NCBI GenBank assembly: GCA_021200955.1
Contig: JAJQFU010000061.1
Span: forward strand, 1-46,690
Direction of reading: 5' to 3'
Source: Clostridiales bacterium
GTDB lineage: Bacteria; Bacillota; Clostridia; Lachnospirales; CAG-274
DNA length: 46,690 nt
The notes beneath the pieces were generated by a model that was given only the letters and a program-made list of their open reading frames with translations, had not been told where the DNA came from and searched no databases. The translations under genes and the position numbers were made by a program. Below are positions 1-7,077 of this stretch, piece after piece; position 1 is the first letter of the stretch, and the number at the start of each line of letters is the position of its first letter.

Positions 1-45
1 AGTTTTGAAATATTTTTGTTATTTCAAGTGTCTACTCTAAGGGGA

Positions 46-240
46 TTATATCAAATCTACTATATCTGTTTTATCTATACTTTCGGCACTTATTTGTTTG
101 CAAACGAGGTTTCCGGGTTCAAGAACAAAAATCCCGTCTCTGTAGTTCTGTTCTGCAATTTCCAAAGCGGTTTCCATATCATTTGCTTCCACTTCAAAAT
201 CTTGCGAAATCATCTCTTCAATAGTAACTATATATTTCAT
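46..240 (-). CDS. DpnD/PcfM-like small protein
   Basis: This 64-residue protein begins MKYIVTIEE and carries the pattern DFEVEANDMETALEIAE...FVLEPG. I recognise that as the DpnD/PcfM family of small proteins found next to DpnM-type methylases and on conjugative plasmids. The family's molecular role is not established. The start is an ATG with AAAGGAGT about 7 nt upstream. It lies 70 bp downstream of a truncated adenine methylase on the same strand, which fits the dpnM-dpnD association. Together they look like mobile-element or restriction-system remnants outside the guaA-inserted element. The reading frame is intact, so the gene may still be expressed. Confidence 0.75.
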   Translation of the reverse strand: MKYIVTIEEMISQDFEVEANDMETALEIAEQNYRDGIFVLEPGNLVCKQISAESIDKTDIVDLI

Positions 241-310
241 ACTAATACTCCTTTAATGTTTAAAAATTAATTGATAGCAACCTCAGTTCCCATTATTGTG
301 TCTGTAAATT

Positions 311-973
311 TTATAGTCTCAAATCGATAAAATCGGCTGACTGCCTGTAGTCACCGCATACGATGGTTACATTTTTAAGCTTATCCGATACTGCACGGAG
401 ATTTTTTCCGTCGCATATAAGCGGATTTTTATACGCTCCCATAGGGACATTGAAAAGCCTCTTTCTGTTTACTCTGTAGAGACCGTTAAAGCAGGTTTTG
501 TTTAAAAAAATCATTAAAGCGGCTTTTTCTGTGTTATCTTTGACACTGCCGTTAATTTTTAAATCATTAAAACGCTCTCTTTTATTAAGATAATATGATT
601 TTCTGTTGTCGTTATCTATAGGAATAAATTCACTTTGATACCCTAAAAGCAGCTTTATCAGTTCTTCAGGGTTATCTCTTATTATTAAGTAGGTATTTAT
701 CAATTCCCTGTTTATGTCGCTGATGTATATTTCCTTCAAATTATAATGGGAAAGTATATCAAACAAAACAGCTCCGCCGCCGACAAAAGGCTCAGCGTAT
801 TTAGATATGCCTTTATTGAAAGGGTAATATTGTCTTATTTCTTTCAAAAGCTGGCTCTTGCCGCCTGCCCACTTTAAAAACGGCTTTACAATTTTTCTGT
901 TATCTGAAGTATATTTCACAAAAACATCTGTATTCAATTTATCTTTGGTATTAATTACAGACATACATTCCAT
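311..973 (-). pseudogene. Truncated D12-class adenine-N6 DNA methyltransferase (Dam/DpnM-like)
   Basis: The N-terminal half is clearly a D12-class methylase: the AdoMet-binding motif KPFLKWAGGKSQLL is followed by AEPFVGGGAVLFDI, and then the usual FNKTCFNGLYRVN region. The frame stops after CGDYRQSADFIDLRL, just where family members continue into the catalytic DPPY motif. About 220 residues remain of the usual 270-290, and the catalytic motif is missing, so the product should be inactive. I chose the ATG at 973 because GGGAG lies 9 nt upstream; an in-frame extension to 1102 would add an implausible hydrophobic stretch. After the stop, a different frame reads to a stop near 270, which suggests an internal deletion with a frame change rather than a point mutation. 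The DpnD-like gene follows. Confidence 0.75.
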
Positions 974-1095
974 AACGCAGCACTCCCTTAAGTCTAAAAA
1001 TATTATATACCAAAGCTTAAATAAAAGCAATATTATTATCAAAATAAAAACATAGATTAAATATAGTACGTTTTCAGTACGCCTCATAAAAAATA

Positions 1096-1136
1096 ACCCC
1101 AAAAAGCCTATATTTTCAGCTTTTTTGGGGTTTTGT
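1096..1136 (-). terminator. Rho-independent terminator, probably the original guaA terminator
   Basis: On the minus strand a stem of about 13 bp (AACCCCAAAAAAGC pairing with GCTTTTTGGGGTT, one bulge) surrounds an 11-nt AT-rich loop and is followed by TTATTTTTT. It lies immediately beyond the left 12-bp repeat. Before the element inserted, it would therefore have followed the guaA stop codon by only a few bases. It probably terminated guaA and is now about 15 kb away from it. Confidence 0.75.
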
Positions 1137-1139
1137 TTT

Positions 1140-1160
1140 TTATTCCCACTCTTGGAATAA
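1140..1160. repeat. Left attachment site with 12-bp core repeat
   Basis: Bases 1140-1151 (TTATTCCCACTC) are repeated exactly at 16050-16061, where they encode the last three codons (E-W-E) and stop of guaA on the minus strand. At this end the first 7 bases are also mirrored by GGAATAA at 1154-1160 with a 7-nt spacer. Such an inverted repeat is typical of tyrosine-recombinase core sites. The integrase gene starts about 1.3 kb inside this end. Confidence 0.8.
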
Positions 1161-1253
1161 ATTTTGTTTACGGGTTATTTTTGCCTTATTTCTCGGAAAA
1201 ACTAAAGCGGTTTTATTCCGAATTATATGTATTATTTTTATTTTACCTGTTTC

Positions 1254-1273
1254 GTGGTATCATTTTGGTATCA
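1254..1273. repeat. Left arm-type integrase-site candidate (20-bp repeat)
   Basis: This 20-bp stretch contains two GGTATCA units 11 bp apart (GGTATCA, TTTT, GGTATCA). An identical copy in the same orientation is at 15971-15990, just inside the other end of the element. Paired short direct repeats near both ends are what arm-type sites for the N-terminal domain of a tyrosine integrase look like. The function is inferred from position and symmetry. Confidence 0.6.
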
Positions 1274-1364
1274 CTACTTATCTGACACTCCGTCAGTGTC
1301 AAAAAAATTTTATCGAACACATTAATTCTTTTTTGTCAGACCTTTCCACTCAAAACAATACGGC

Positions 1365-1380
1365 GTGACGGTTGTGACAG
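1365..1380 (+). repeat. Left copy of 16-bp inverted subterminal repeat
   Basis: GTGACGGTTGTGACAG occurs here and as its reverse complement at 15683-15698, so the two copies point inward from opposite ends. Further TGACGG/TGACAC units surround it, including 1385-1390 and a TGACAC/GTGTCA hairpin at 1283-1301. The 338-bp stretch 1103-1441 has no gene; it holds the terminator, the att core, the arm repeat and these TGAC-rich motifs. Confidence 0.6.
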
Positions 1381-1441
1381 CTATGACGGTTATTTACACA
1401 TCCCTGTCTTTTACCGCAAACTGTCACTTAAGCCGTTAAAG

Positions 1442-1999
1442 TTATGCTATAAAGCTGTCTTTATAAACATTGTAAATTAACTTCAATTTACTGTAGTTTG
1501 CTGGGGTAATAACATAGCCGCTTGCATCATAGCCGAGAATTTTAAAGGTATATTCTTTAAACATAGCCAAATAATCATCTGAACTCATAATATCGTCGTT
1601 GTGCTTCTTGGCTCGTTTATATATCTCTAAAATCTTATCGAAATCAATATTTCTTACAAAATAATTTTTCATATTCATCTGCGGAGCCTGGATTATATCA
1701 TCTAAGGTTATAAACGTATCAATATCATTTTCCTTATATTTTCTTATAATTAATTCCGCTAAATCATTCGGCAGGTCGATTACTTTTACAACTCTTGTTC
1801 GTCCGATAAGATAATCTATTGAACATTCGAGCTTATCGGCAATTTTTACAAGGCTTGAATATGCAATAGTTTGACCTTTTGACAATTGGGATATTGTATT
1901 AACTCCCAATTCACAGTCGGAAAGAAGGTCTTTTATAGAAATATGTTTTTGTTTAGCCTGTTTTTTTATTCTGTCGGCTATATCCTGCGGATTATACAT
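1442..1999 (-). CDS. Xre/CI-type repressor of the element
   Basis: The 185-residue protein has an N-terminal helix-turn-helix domain of the Xre type (about residues 5-66; GVNTISQLSKGQTIAYSSLVKIADKL is the recognition region, ending IDYLIGR). The C-terminal half has no motif I can name and lacks the Ser/Lys dyad pattern of LexA-like autoproteases. It is transcribed divergently from the excisionase-integrase-mobilization operon. A perfect palindrome overlaps the rightward promoter between them. The likely role is to keep the mobility genes silent while the element is integrated. The start ATG has GGAGG about 10 nt upstream. Confidence 0.75.
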   Translation of the reverse strand: MYNPQDIADRIKKQAKQKHISIKDLLSDCELGVNTISQLSKGQTIAYSSLVKIADKLECSIDYLIGRTRVVKVIDLPNDLAELIIRKYKENDIDTFITLDDIIQAPQMNMKNYFVRNIDFDKILEIYKRAKKHNDDIMSSDDYLAMFKEYTFKILGYDASGYVITPANYSKLKLIYNVYKDSFIA

Positions 2000-2058
2000 A
2001 GCAAATTACCCTCCGTTTTTATCAGAAATATTTATTATAATTAATTTTCAAAATAGCA

Positions 2059-2111
2059 TTGACAACCACTGAAATATGTGATAATATATATTTATCACCT
2101 GATACAGTGAT
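2059..2111 (+). promoter_or_regulatory. Rightward mobility promoter with overlapping operator
   Basis: TTGACA (2059-2064) and TAATAT (2082-2087) are separated by exactly 17 bp. A palindrome GTGATAA-7nt-TTATCAC (2078-2098) covers the -10 box, and a second, imperfect one (ATCAC ... GTGAT) reaches 2111. These are the obvious binding sites for the divergent Xre-type repressor. Confidence 0.75.
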
Positions 2112-2234
2112 TAATAAACATATTCCTATATTAATGATATAAAATGAATAATTACCAACTTCAGTGTATCTTACATTTATTTTAATCTACCAAATCCGGC
2201 TTGTCAAGAAAAAATTAAAACGGAGGTGATTTTT

Positions 2235-2426
2235 ATGACAAACAAATTATTTATAACTGCTGATGAGATTGCCGAAACTCTCGGTGTCAGCGTTCCTTCC
2301 GCTTACAAACTTATGAAGAAGCTGAATAATGAACTAAAAGATAAAGGATTTTATGTAATCAGCGGAAAACTCAACAGGAAATACTTTGCAGAAAAATGCC
2401 TTTACGGCGAAACGGAGGTGTATTGA
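2235..2426 (+). CDS. Small HTH protein, probable excisionase/recombination directionality factor
   Basis: This 63-residue protein (ITADEIAETLGVSVPSAYKLMKKLN) consists of one winged or simple helix-turn-helix of the kind found in element-borne excisionases. The ATG at 2235 is preceded by GGAGGTGA with good spacing; a GTG at 2226 lies inside that ribosome binding site and is unlikely to be used. Its stop codon abuts the integrase start, so the two are translationally coupled. First position in the operon beside int suggests it directs excision or regulates int. A purely transcriptional role is the alternative. Confidence 0.7.
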   Translation: MTNKLFITADEIAETLGVSVPSAYKLMKKLNNELKDKGFYVISGKLNRKYFAEKCLYGETEVY

Positions 2427-3548
2427 TTGAGCGTATCAAAAGAAACAAAAAGCGGTGCTTTTACGGGAAAATGGGTTGTCCACTGCCGCTACACAGACTG
2501 GCAGGGACAAAGCAAGCAAAAGTTTAAGCGTGGTTTCAAAACCAAACGAGAAGCTGTAGAATGGGAAAAGGACTTTATTCTCAGTTCAAAAAACAATATA
2601 AATATGAAGTTCGTAGATTTTGTCAGCCGTTATTTCTCGGAGATAAAGCCAAAGTTGAAATACAACACATACCTTTCCAAACTCGATATAGCACGGCTGC
2701 ATATTCTTCCTTACTTTGAAAATGTGGCTTTATCCGAAATAACTCCCAATTCGATTATCAAATGGCAAAATGCGGTAATTGAAAAGGGGATCAAAAACGG
2801 AAAAGGTTATTCCCAAACATATCTTAGAACAATTAACTCGCAGATGTCGGCTCTTTTCAACTATGCCGTTAGGTTCTACGGCTTAACTCAAAATCCCGTA
2901 CAGATTGCAGGGTCTATGGGCAAAAAGAAAACATCTGCAGAAATGAAATTTTGGACTTCGGCAGAATTTAAGAAATTCATCTCGGTTGTTGATGATAACC
3001 TTGCTTTCTGTGCATTTGAAACTCTTTTCTACACAGGCTGCCGTATTGGTGAACTTCTTGCCTTAACTCCCTCAGACTTCGATTTTGAAGCCAACACTAT
3101 GTCCATTACAAAATCCTATCAGCATTTACAGGGACAGGACATTATAACCTTTCCAAAAACCGAAAGCAGTATCAGAAAAATTTATATTCCCAAGTTTTTA
3201 GCCGAGGATGTGCAGGACTTTATATCCTCACTCTACAAAATCGGTAAAAATGACAGGATATTTCAGACGTGCAAAAGCACTTTATCCGTAAAATTAAAGA
3301 AATATGCTGCAATTGCAGGAGTTAAGCCTATTCGAATACATGACTTACGTCACAGCGCAGCAACATATTATCTGTCGGAGCTTGAAGCAAATCCAATCGT
3401 TGTATCAAAGCTGCTCGGTCATGAGAAAATATCTTTAACCCTCGACACATATACCCATAACAATACAGAAAATCAGAAGAACCTTGCCGAACTGACAAAC
3501 AAGGCGTTTCAAGCCAATATAGCGGAGGAAATTAAAAATGAGTGCTAA
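2427..3548 (+). CDS. int: Tyrosine site-specific integrase
   Basis: The 373-residue protein has the three parts of a Tn916/phage-type integrase: an N-terminal arm-binding domain (about 10-50, GKWVVHCRYTDWQG), a SAM-like core-binding domain (about 60-160) and a catalytic domain. The catalytic set is complete: R206 in TGCRIGEL, K244 in FPKTESS, H305-x-x-R308 in HDLRHS, H332 in LLGHEKIS, and nucleophile Y342 in DTYTH. It starts with TTG, 8 nt after GGAGG and directly after the stop of the small HTH gene. It should catalyse insertion at, and excision from, the guaA 3' end, given the 12-bp repeats at both ends of the element. Confidence 0.95.
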   Translation: MSVSKETKSGAFTGKWVVHCRYTDWQGQSKQKFKRGFKTKREAVEWEKDFILSSKNNINMKFVDFVSRYFSEIKPKLKYNTYLSKLDIARLHILPYFENVALSEITPNSIIKWQNAVIEKGIKNGKGYSQTYLRTINSQMSALFNYAVRFYGLTQNPVQIAGSMGKKKTSAEMKFWTSAEFKKFISVVDDNLAFCAFETLFYTGCRIGELLALTPSDFDFEANTMSITKSYQHLQGQDIITFPKTESSIRKIYIPKFLAEDVQDFISSLYKIGKNDRIFQTCKSTLSVKLKKYAAIAGVKPIRIHDLRHSAATYYLSELEANPIVVSKLLGHEKISLTLDTYTHNNTENQKNLAELTNKAFQANIAEEIKNEC

Positions 3549-3858
3549 ATCCCGAGACAAACATAACCGTTGGCGAAGCCTGACAGTTGCCTTTCGTATA
3601 TCGCCGCAGGAAAACGAAGTCCTTAACAGGAAAATTTTTCTGTGCGGCACTACAAAACAGGAATATATAATCAACAGGCTTATAGCCGACGAACCATTGC
3701 AAATTGTTGTAAACAGGATGATGATTAACAGGCTTTCCAAAAGGCTTGACCGCCTTGTTAATCTTCTTGAAAACAGTCAAATAATAGACTGTGACATTGA
3801 AGAAGTAAAGTATATTGTAAAACTGCTTCTCGATATAAAAGCAAGAGAAGAAATTTAA
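3538..3858 (+). CDS. MobC-like relaxosome accessory protein
   Basis: This 106-residue basic protein has the N-terminal pattern RSLTVAFRISPQENEVLNRKI...TTKQEYIINRLI. That resembles the ribbon-helix-helix segment of MobC-type accessory proteins, which help a relaxase recognise oriT. The ATG overlaps the end of int by 11 bp, so it is co-translated with it. The position between integrase and relaxase supports a mobilization role. I recognise the family type rather than a specific member. Confidence 0.6.
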   Translation: MSAKSRDKHNRWRSLTVAFRISPQENEVLNRKIFLCGTTKQEYIINRLIADEPLQIVVNRMMINRLSKRLDRLVNLLENSQIIDCDIEEVKYIVKLLLDIKAREEI

Positions 3859-3870
3859 AGGAGGGATTAT

Positions 3871-4869
3871 ATGAATAATGAAAAAAACACCTTAAAAAAA
3901 CTGGAGACAATTACAATGAGTGAACTTTACGATATTGCTTATCCGCCGACCGCAGCCTTAGTTGAAAACCTTTTATATGAAGGCACATACATATTTGCAG
4001 GAGCACCGAAAACAGGCAAATCATTTTTTATGGCTCAACTCGCTTACTCTGTCAGTACAGGGCAGCCTCTTTTCGGCAACAAGGTAAACAAAGGCTGCGT
4101 TCTCTACCTTGCACTTGAAGACACTTTTGCCCGATTGCAAAGCAGATGTGTAAGAATGTTCGATATAAATGTCAGTGAAAATCTCCACCTTTCCACACAG
4201 GCAAATTCTCTGTCTAAAGGCTTGGAGTATCAGCTGACGGAGTTTATAAACGAACACCCGAATACGAAGTTAATTGTAATCGACACTCTTCAAAAAATAA
4301 GGGAATTAACACCCGATTATAATTACGGCACAGATTATGATGTAATCACACGCTTAAAGAAATTCGGGGAACAGCACCGCCTTTGCATTATTTTAGTACA
4401 CCACACACGCAAGATGGATGCAGCAGACCCCTTTGAAACAATTTCGGGAACCAACGGCTTGCTCGGAGCCGCCGACGGAGCCTTCGTGCTTCAGTCGGAA
4501 AAACGTTCGGGCAATTCCTCAACTTTGGATGTGGTTGGACGTGACCAAGTGGCGCAGCGTATTTATTTGGAATTTGACAGAACCCGCTGTGTGTGGAAAT
4601 TTATTAAGTCCGACAAAGAACCTTGGCGAGAACCGCCTGACCCTTTGCTTGAAAGTATAGCTTCATTTGTCAGACAACAGCCCTTATGGAAAGGGTCGCC
4701 TACGGATTTGGTGACAGGTCTCGGAGTTAATAACATTGCCCCGAATGCAATCACCAAAAAGCTGAATGTTTGCAGCAACCGCCTGCTTGACGAATATGGT
4801 ATTCGGTATGAACATTATCGGACAAACAGCGGACGGTATATAATTCTGTCTTTGGCGGAAAACAGTTGA
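3871..4869 (+). CDS. RepA-like RecA-fold ATPase/helicase
   Basis: The 332-residue protein has a RecA-type ATPase core: Walker A GAPKTGKS (44-51), Walker B LIVID (134-138) and the LVHHTRK motif (about 176-182) seen in RSF1010 RepA-like hexameric helicases (AAA_25 class). The last ~90 residues look like a small winged-helix tail. Such proteins are common on integrative mobilizable elements, where they are thought to support replication of the excised circle or strand unwinding during transfer. The ATG follows AAAGGAGGGATT. It belongs to the rightward mobility operon. Confidence 0.8.
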   Translation: MNNEKNTLKKLETITMSELYDIAYPPTAALVENLLYEGTYIFAGAPKTGKSFFMAQLAYSVSTGQPLFGNKVNKGCVLYLALEDTFARLQSRCVRMFDINVSENLHLSTQANSLSKGLEYQLTEFINEHPNTKLIVIDTLQKIRELTPDYNYGTDYDVITRLKKFGEQHRLCIILVHHTRKMDAADPFETISGTNGLLGAADGAFVLQSEKRSGNSSTLDVVGRDQVAQRIYLEFDRTRCVWKFIKSDKEPWREPPDPLLESIASFVRQQPLWKGSPTDLVTGLGVNNIAPNAITKKLNVCSNRLLDEYGIRYEHYRTNSGRYIILSLAENS

Positions 4870-4953
4870 TATGGTTTTCTGCTAAGGCGGAAATACCGCA
4901 ATACAGTGCAGATTTATCTGCATAAAAATGTTGAGCGTAGCGAAACCGCAAAA

Positions 4954-5018
4954 AGTTTTGACGTTGCCCCAAAGGGGTGATGTCAAAACTGATTTTACGT
5001 TACTTTCGGGAAAGTAAC
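4954..5018 (+). other. Candidate origin of transfer (oriT)
   Basis: The 206-bp gap before the relaxase gene holds two perfect hairpins. The first pairs AGTTTTGAC (4954-4962) with GTCAAAACT (4982-4990) and has an inner CCCC/GGGG pair. The second pairs GTTACTTTC (4999-5007) with GAAAGTAAC (5010-5018) around a 2-nt loop. Neither is followed by a T-run, so they are not simple terminators. Palindromes directly upstream of a MobV relaxase gene are the usual place and form of its oriT. The nick site cannot be assigned by eye. Confidence 0.55.
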
Positions 5019-5075
5019 AAAGCCTTTACTTCTCGATTGTTTTAAATCAGAAAAGCTTGCTCTTACTGAAAGGAG

Positions 5076-6602
5076 ATGATAATTACGGTAAAAAGCATAT
5101 CACTTATGAAAGGCAAAGGATCTCTTGCTCACAACAACAGAGAGTTTATTGAAGGAAACGTAGATTTCGACAGGGTTAAAGACAACGTATATTATAAACA
5201 GGAAAGTCTTGAAGCAGCCTATACGAATTGCTTTGCCGAAGCAATAGAAAACTACAATGCAAAGCAAAAAAGAAAAGACCGCCGTATCGCCGGAGTGAAG
5301 GGCTATATGGAGCAAATTAAAAATTCGGGCAACAGGGAAAAATTGTTTTATGAAAGCGTAATACAAGTCGGAAATATATATGACAGTGCCGTAGGTACTG
5401 AACAGGGCGAACTTTGCAAAACCATACTTGACGAGTATATGAAAGATTTTGAAGAAAGAAACCCAAACCTCTATGTATTCAATGCCGTTATGCACTGTGA
5501 CGAGTGTACCCCTCATTTACATATAGACTATATTCCTCTCGGCAGAGGATATAAACAGGGCTTAATGGTCAGAAATTCCCTTGACCGAGCCTTTAAGCAG
5601 CAAGGTATTGACGGAAAGGCTAACAAAAAAGAAAACAGTACAATAGCTTGGCAAAACAGGGAAAAGTCTGCACTTGAAGAGGTTATGAACCGCCACGGCG
5701 TAGAGCGTGCCGCCGAAACAGGCTTACATAGGGAAAATCAAAGCGTAGAGCAGTTTAAAGCCACAGTGCATGATACAGACAACCGCCTGCAGCAGCTTCC
5801 TCAGCAGATAGAATATATGCCTGCAATGTTTAACAAAGAAAAGGCTGTTGTAAATACAGCCGACCTCAAAAAGATTGAAGAAGAGGCAAAACTTCTCACC
5901 ATAAAAGAAAACAACCTCGTAAACCTTGAAAAGCAGGAAACCGAAAAATTGGCGGTTATATCCTATTACAGCGGCTACAAGGCAAAATATGAAGAAGCCG
6001 CAGCAGAGTGCGAAAAGCAAGCCGAAATCATAAAAGAAAAAGATGAGGTTATAGAAGCCCAAGAAAGTACAATAAAAGAACAGACGGAAACAATTGACGG
6101 ACTTAATAATTTTAAACGTATGGCCTATTATCTTATTGAAGATATTTCTCGTAGCTGCTCGGCACTGATGCAGTCAATCACATTTATAAGAGACCGCTTT
6201 TGCGGTCAGTTTACAGCTTCTTTAATGGACGGACTTCTTGAATACGGAAACAGGAGCCTGAAACACGCAGCAAATCTTGAAGTTTTTGACTTAAAGCACC
6301 TTGAAAAATATTGTAATCCCGAACCTCGTCTGATGGATTGTGCAAGAGTCCGTGTTAAGCAAAGACTGTACTTCAAAGACGGCTCCGACGGAACAGGCTT
6401 GTACACCGAAAACGATAATTTTGTTCTTAACTTTGATTCGGCGGAACGTGCAAAAAAGTTCTTTCCCTATGCCGATATAGTTGACAGCATTGCCCTTGAG
6501 AAAGAAAAAGCACTGCAGGAACAGAAACAAAAAGAACAGCAACTCAAACTGTCACAGCCACAGCCCCAAAAACACAAAAGCCATTCTTCCTATGAAAGAT
6601 AA
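5076..6602 (+). CDS. MobV (Mob/Pre) family relaxase
   Basis: The N-terminal ~230 residues match plasmid mobilization/recombination enzymes. An HNNREFIEGNVDFDRVKDN segment (about 19-37) is followed by the metal-binding motif HCDECTPHLH, with H140, D142, E143, H147 and H149. The central part (about 260-345) is strongly charged, probably coiled coil, and the tail is Gln/Lys-rich. The enzyme should nick oriT and lead single-strand transfer with help from a conjugative element elsewhere, since no type IV secretion genes are present. The ATG at 5076 sits directly against AGGAG, which is too close for an ideal ribosome site. The conserved N-terminus nevertheless requires a start at about this place. 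Confidence 0.9.
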   Translation: MIITVKSISLMKGKGSLAHNNREFIEGNVDFDRVKDNVYYKQESLEAAYTNCFAEAIENYNAKQKRKDRRIAGVKGYMEQIKNSGNREKLFYESVIQVGNIYDSAVGTEQGELCKTILDEYMKDFEERNPNLYVFNAVMHCDECTPHLHIDYIPLGRGYKQGLMVRNSLDRAFKQQGIDGKANKKENSTIAWQNREKSALEEVMNRHGVERAAETGLHRENQSVEQFKATVHDTDNRLQQLPQQIEYMPAMFNKEKAVVNTADLKKIEEEAKLLTIKENNLVNLEKQETEKLAVISYYSGYKAKYEEAAAECEKQAEIIKEKDEVIEAQESTIKEQTETIDGLNNFKRMAYYLIEDISRSCSALMQSITFIRDRFCGQFTASLMDGLLEYGNRSLKHAANLEVFDLKHLEKYCNPEPRLMDCARVRVKQRLYFKDGSDGTGLYTENDNFVLNFDSAERAKKFFPYADIVDSIALEKEKALQEQKQKEQQLKLSQPQPQKHKSHSSYER

Positions 6603-6619
6603 ATAACCATAACAATAAG

Positions 6620-6660
6620 CAGCAGCTGTGAAACATATATTTTTCGACAACTGCTGTTTT
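6620..6660 (+). terminator. Terminator after the relaxase gene
   Basis: CAGCAGCTGT (6620-6629) pairs with ACAACTGCTG (6647-6656) with one mismatch, followed by TTTT. It ends the rightward mobility operon about 20 nt after the relaxase stop codon. Confidence 0.6.
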
Positions 6661-6676
6661 ATCTCTTGCAACTCTT

Positions 6677-6997
6677 TTATTTTTCAGCACAATCTATATT
6701 TAAAAGAATTGCATTGACCCAAGGAAGGGCATCAAATGCGTTTTCCAATTCTTCAACGGAAAGTTCTTGTATTTCCTCCCAGGTATATATTCCACAGCCA
6801 ACCAACGTTTCTTCAAAATCGCAGTCGGCATAAAGATGTATGTTTTTATTGCCCTGAACATACATAAGAATCTCTGCATCACCCAAACTTCCGAACCAGT
6901 GATTTCTTCTCGAAATTTTGTATGATGGTTTCCTGTCTGTAATTTTACCGCTTAATATGGGAATAATTGGAAGATAAAAACTTTCTTTTATCGTTTT
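6677..6997 (-). pseudogene. 5'-truncated remnant of an unknown gene
   Basis: A minus-strand frame stays open from a stop at 6998 to TAA at 6677 and reads like protein (SYKISRRNHWFGSLGD, then an acidic tail with YTWEEIQELSVEELENAF). It has no ATG or GTG with a ribosome site. The only modest start, TTG at 6886, would cut off sequence that looks coding. I read it as the last ~107 codons of a gene whose 5' part was lost, at the seam between the mobility and defence halves. I do not recognise the family. It could also be a short functional gene starting at the TTG. Confidence 0.45.
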
Positions 6998-7077
6998 CTA
7001 CTATCATTCGATTTTATTTAACATATTTCTTAACTTCCTTATTTCATTTCAATTTCCATGTCCATCTTTGTTCAATC

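Noticed and set aside
974..1102. Hydrophobic N-terminal extension of the truncated adenine methylase
   Set aside because: It overlaps the terminator region, lacks a ribosome site and would add a membrane helix not known in this family.
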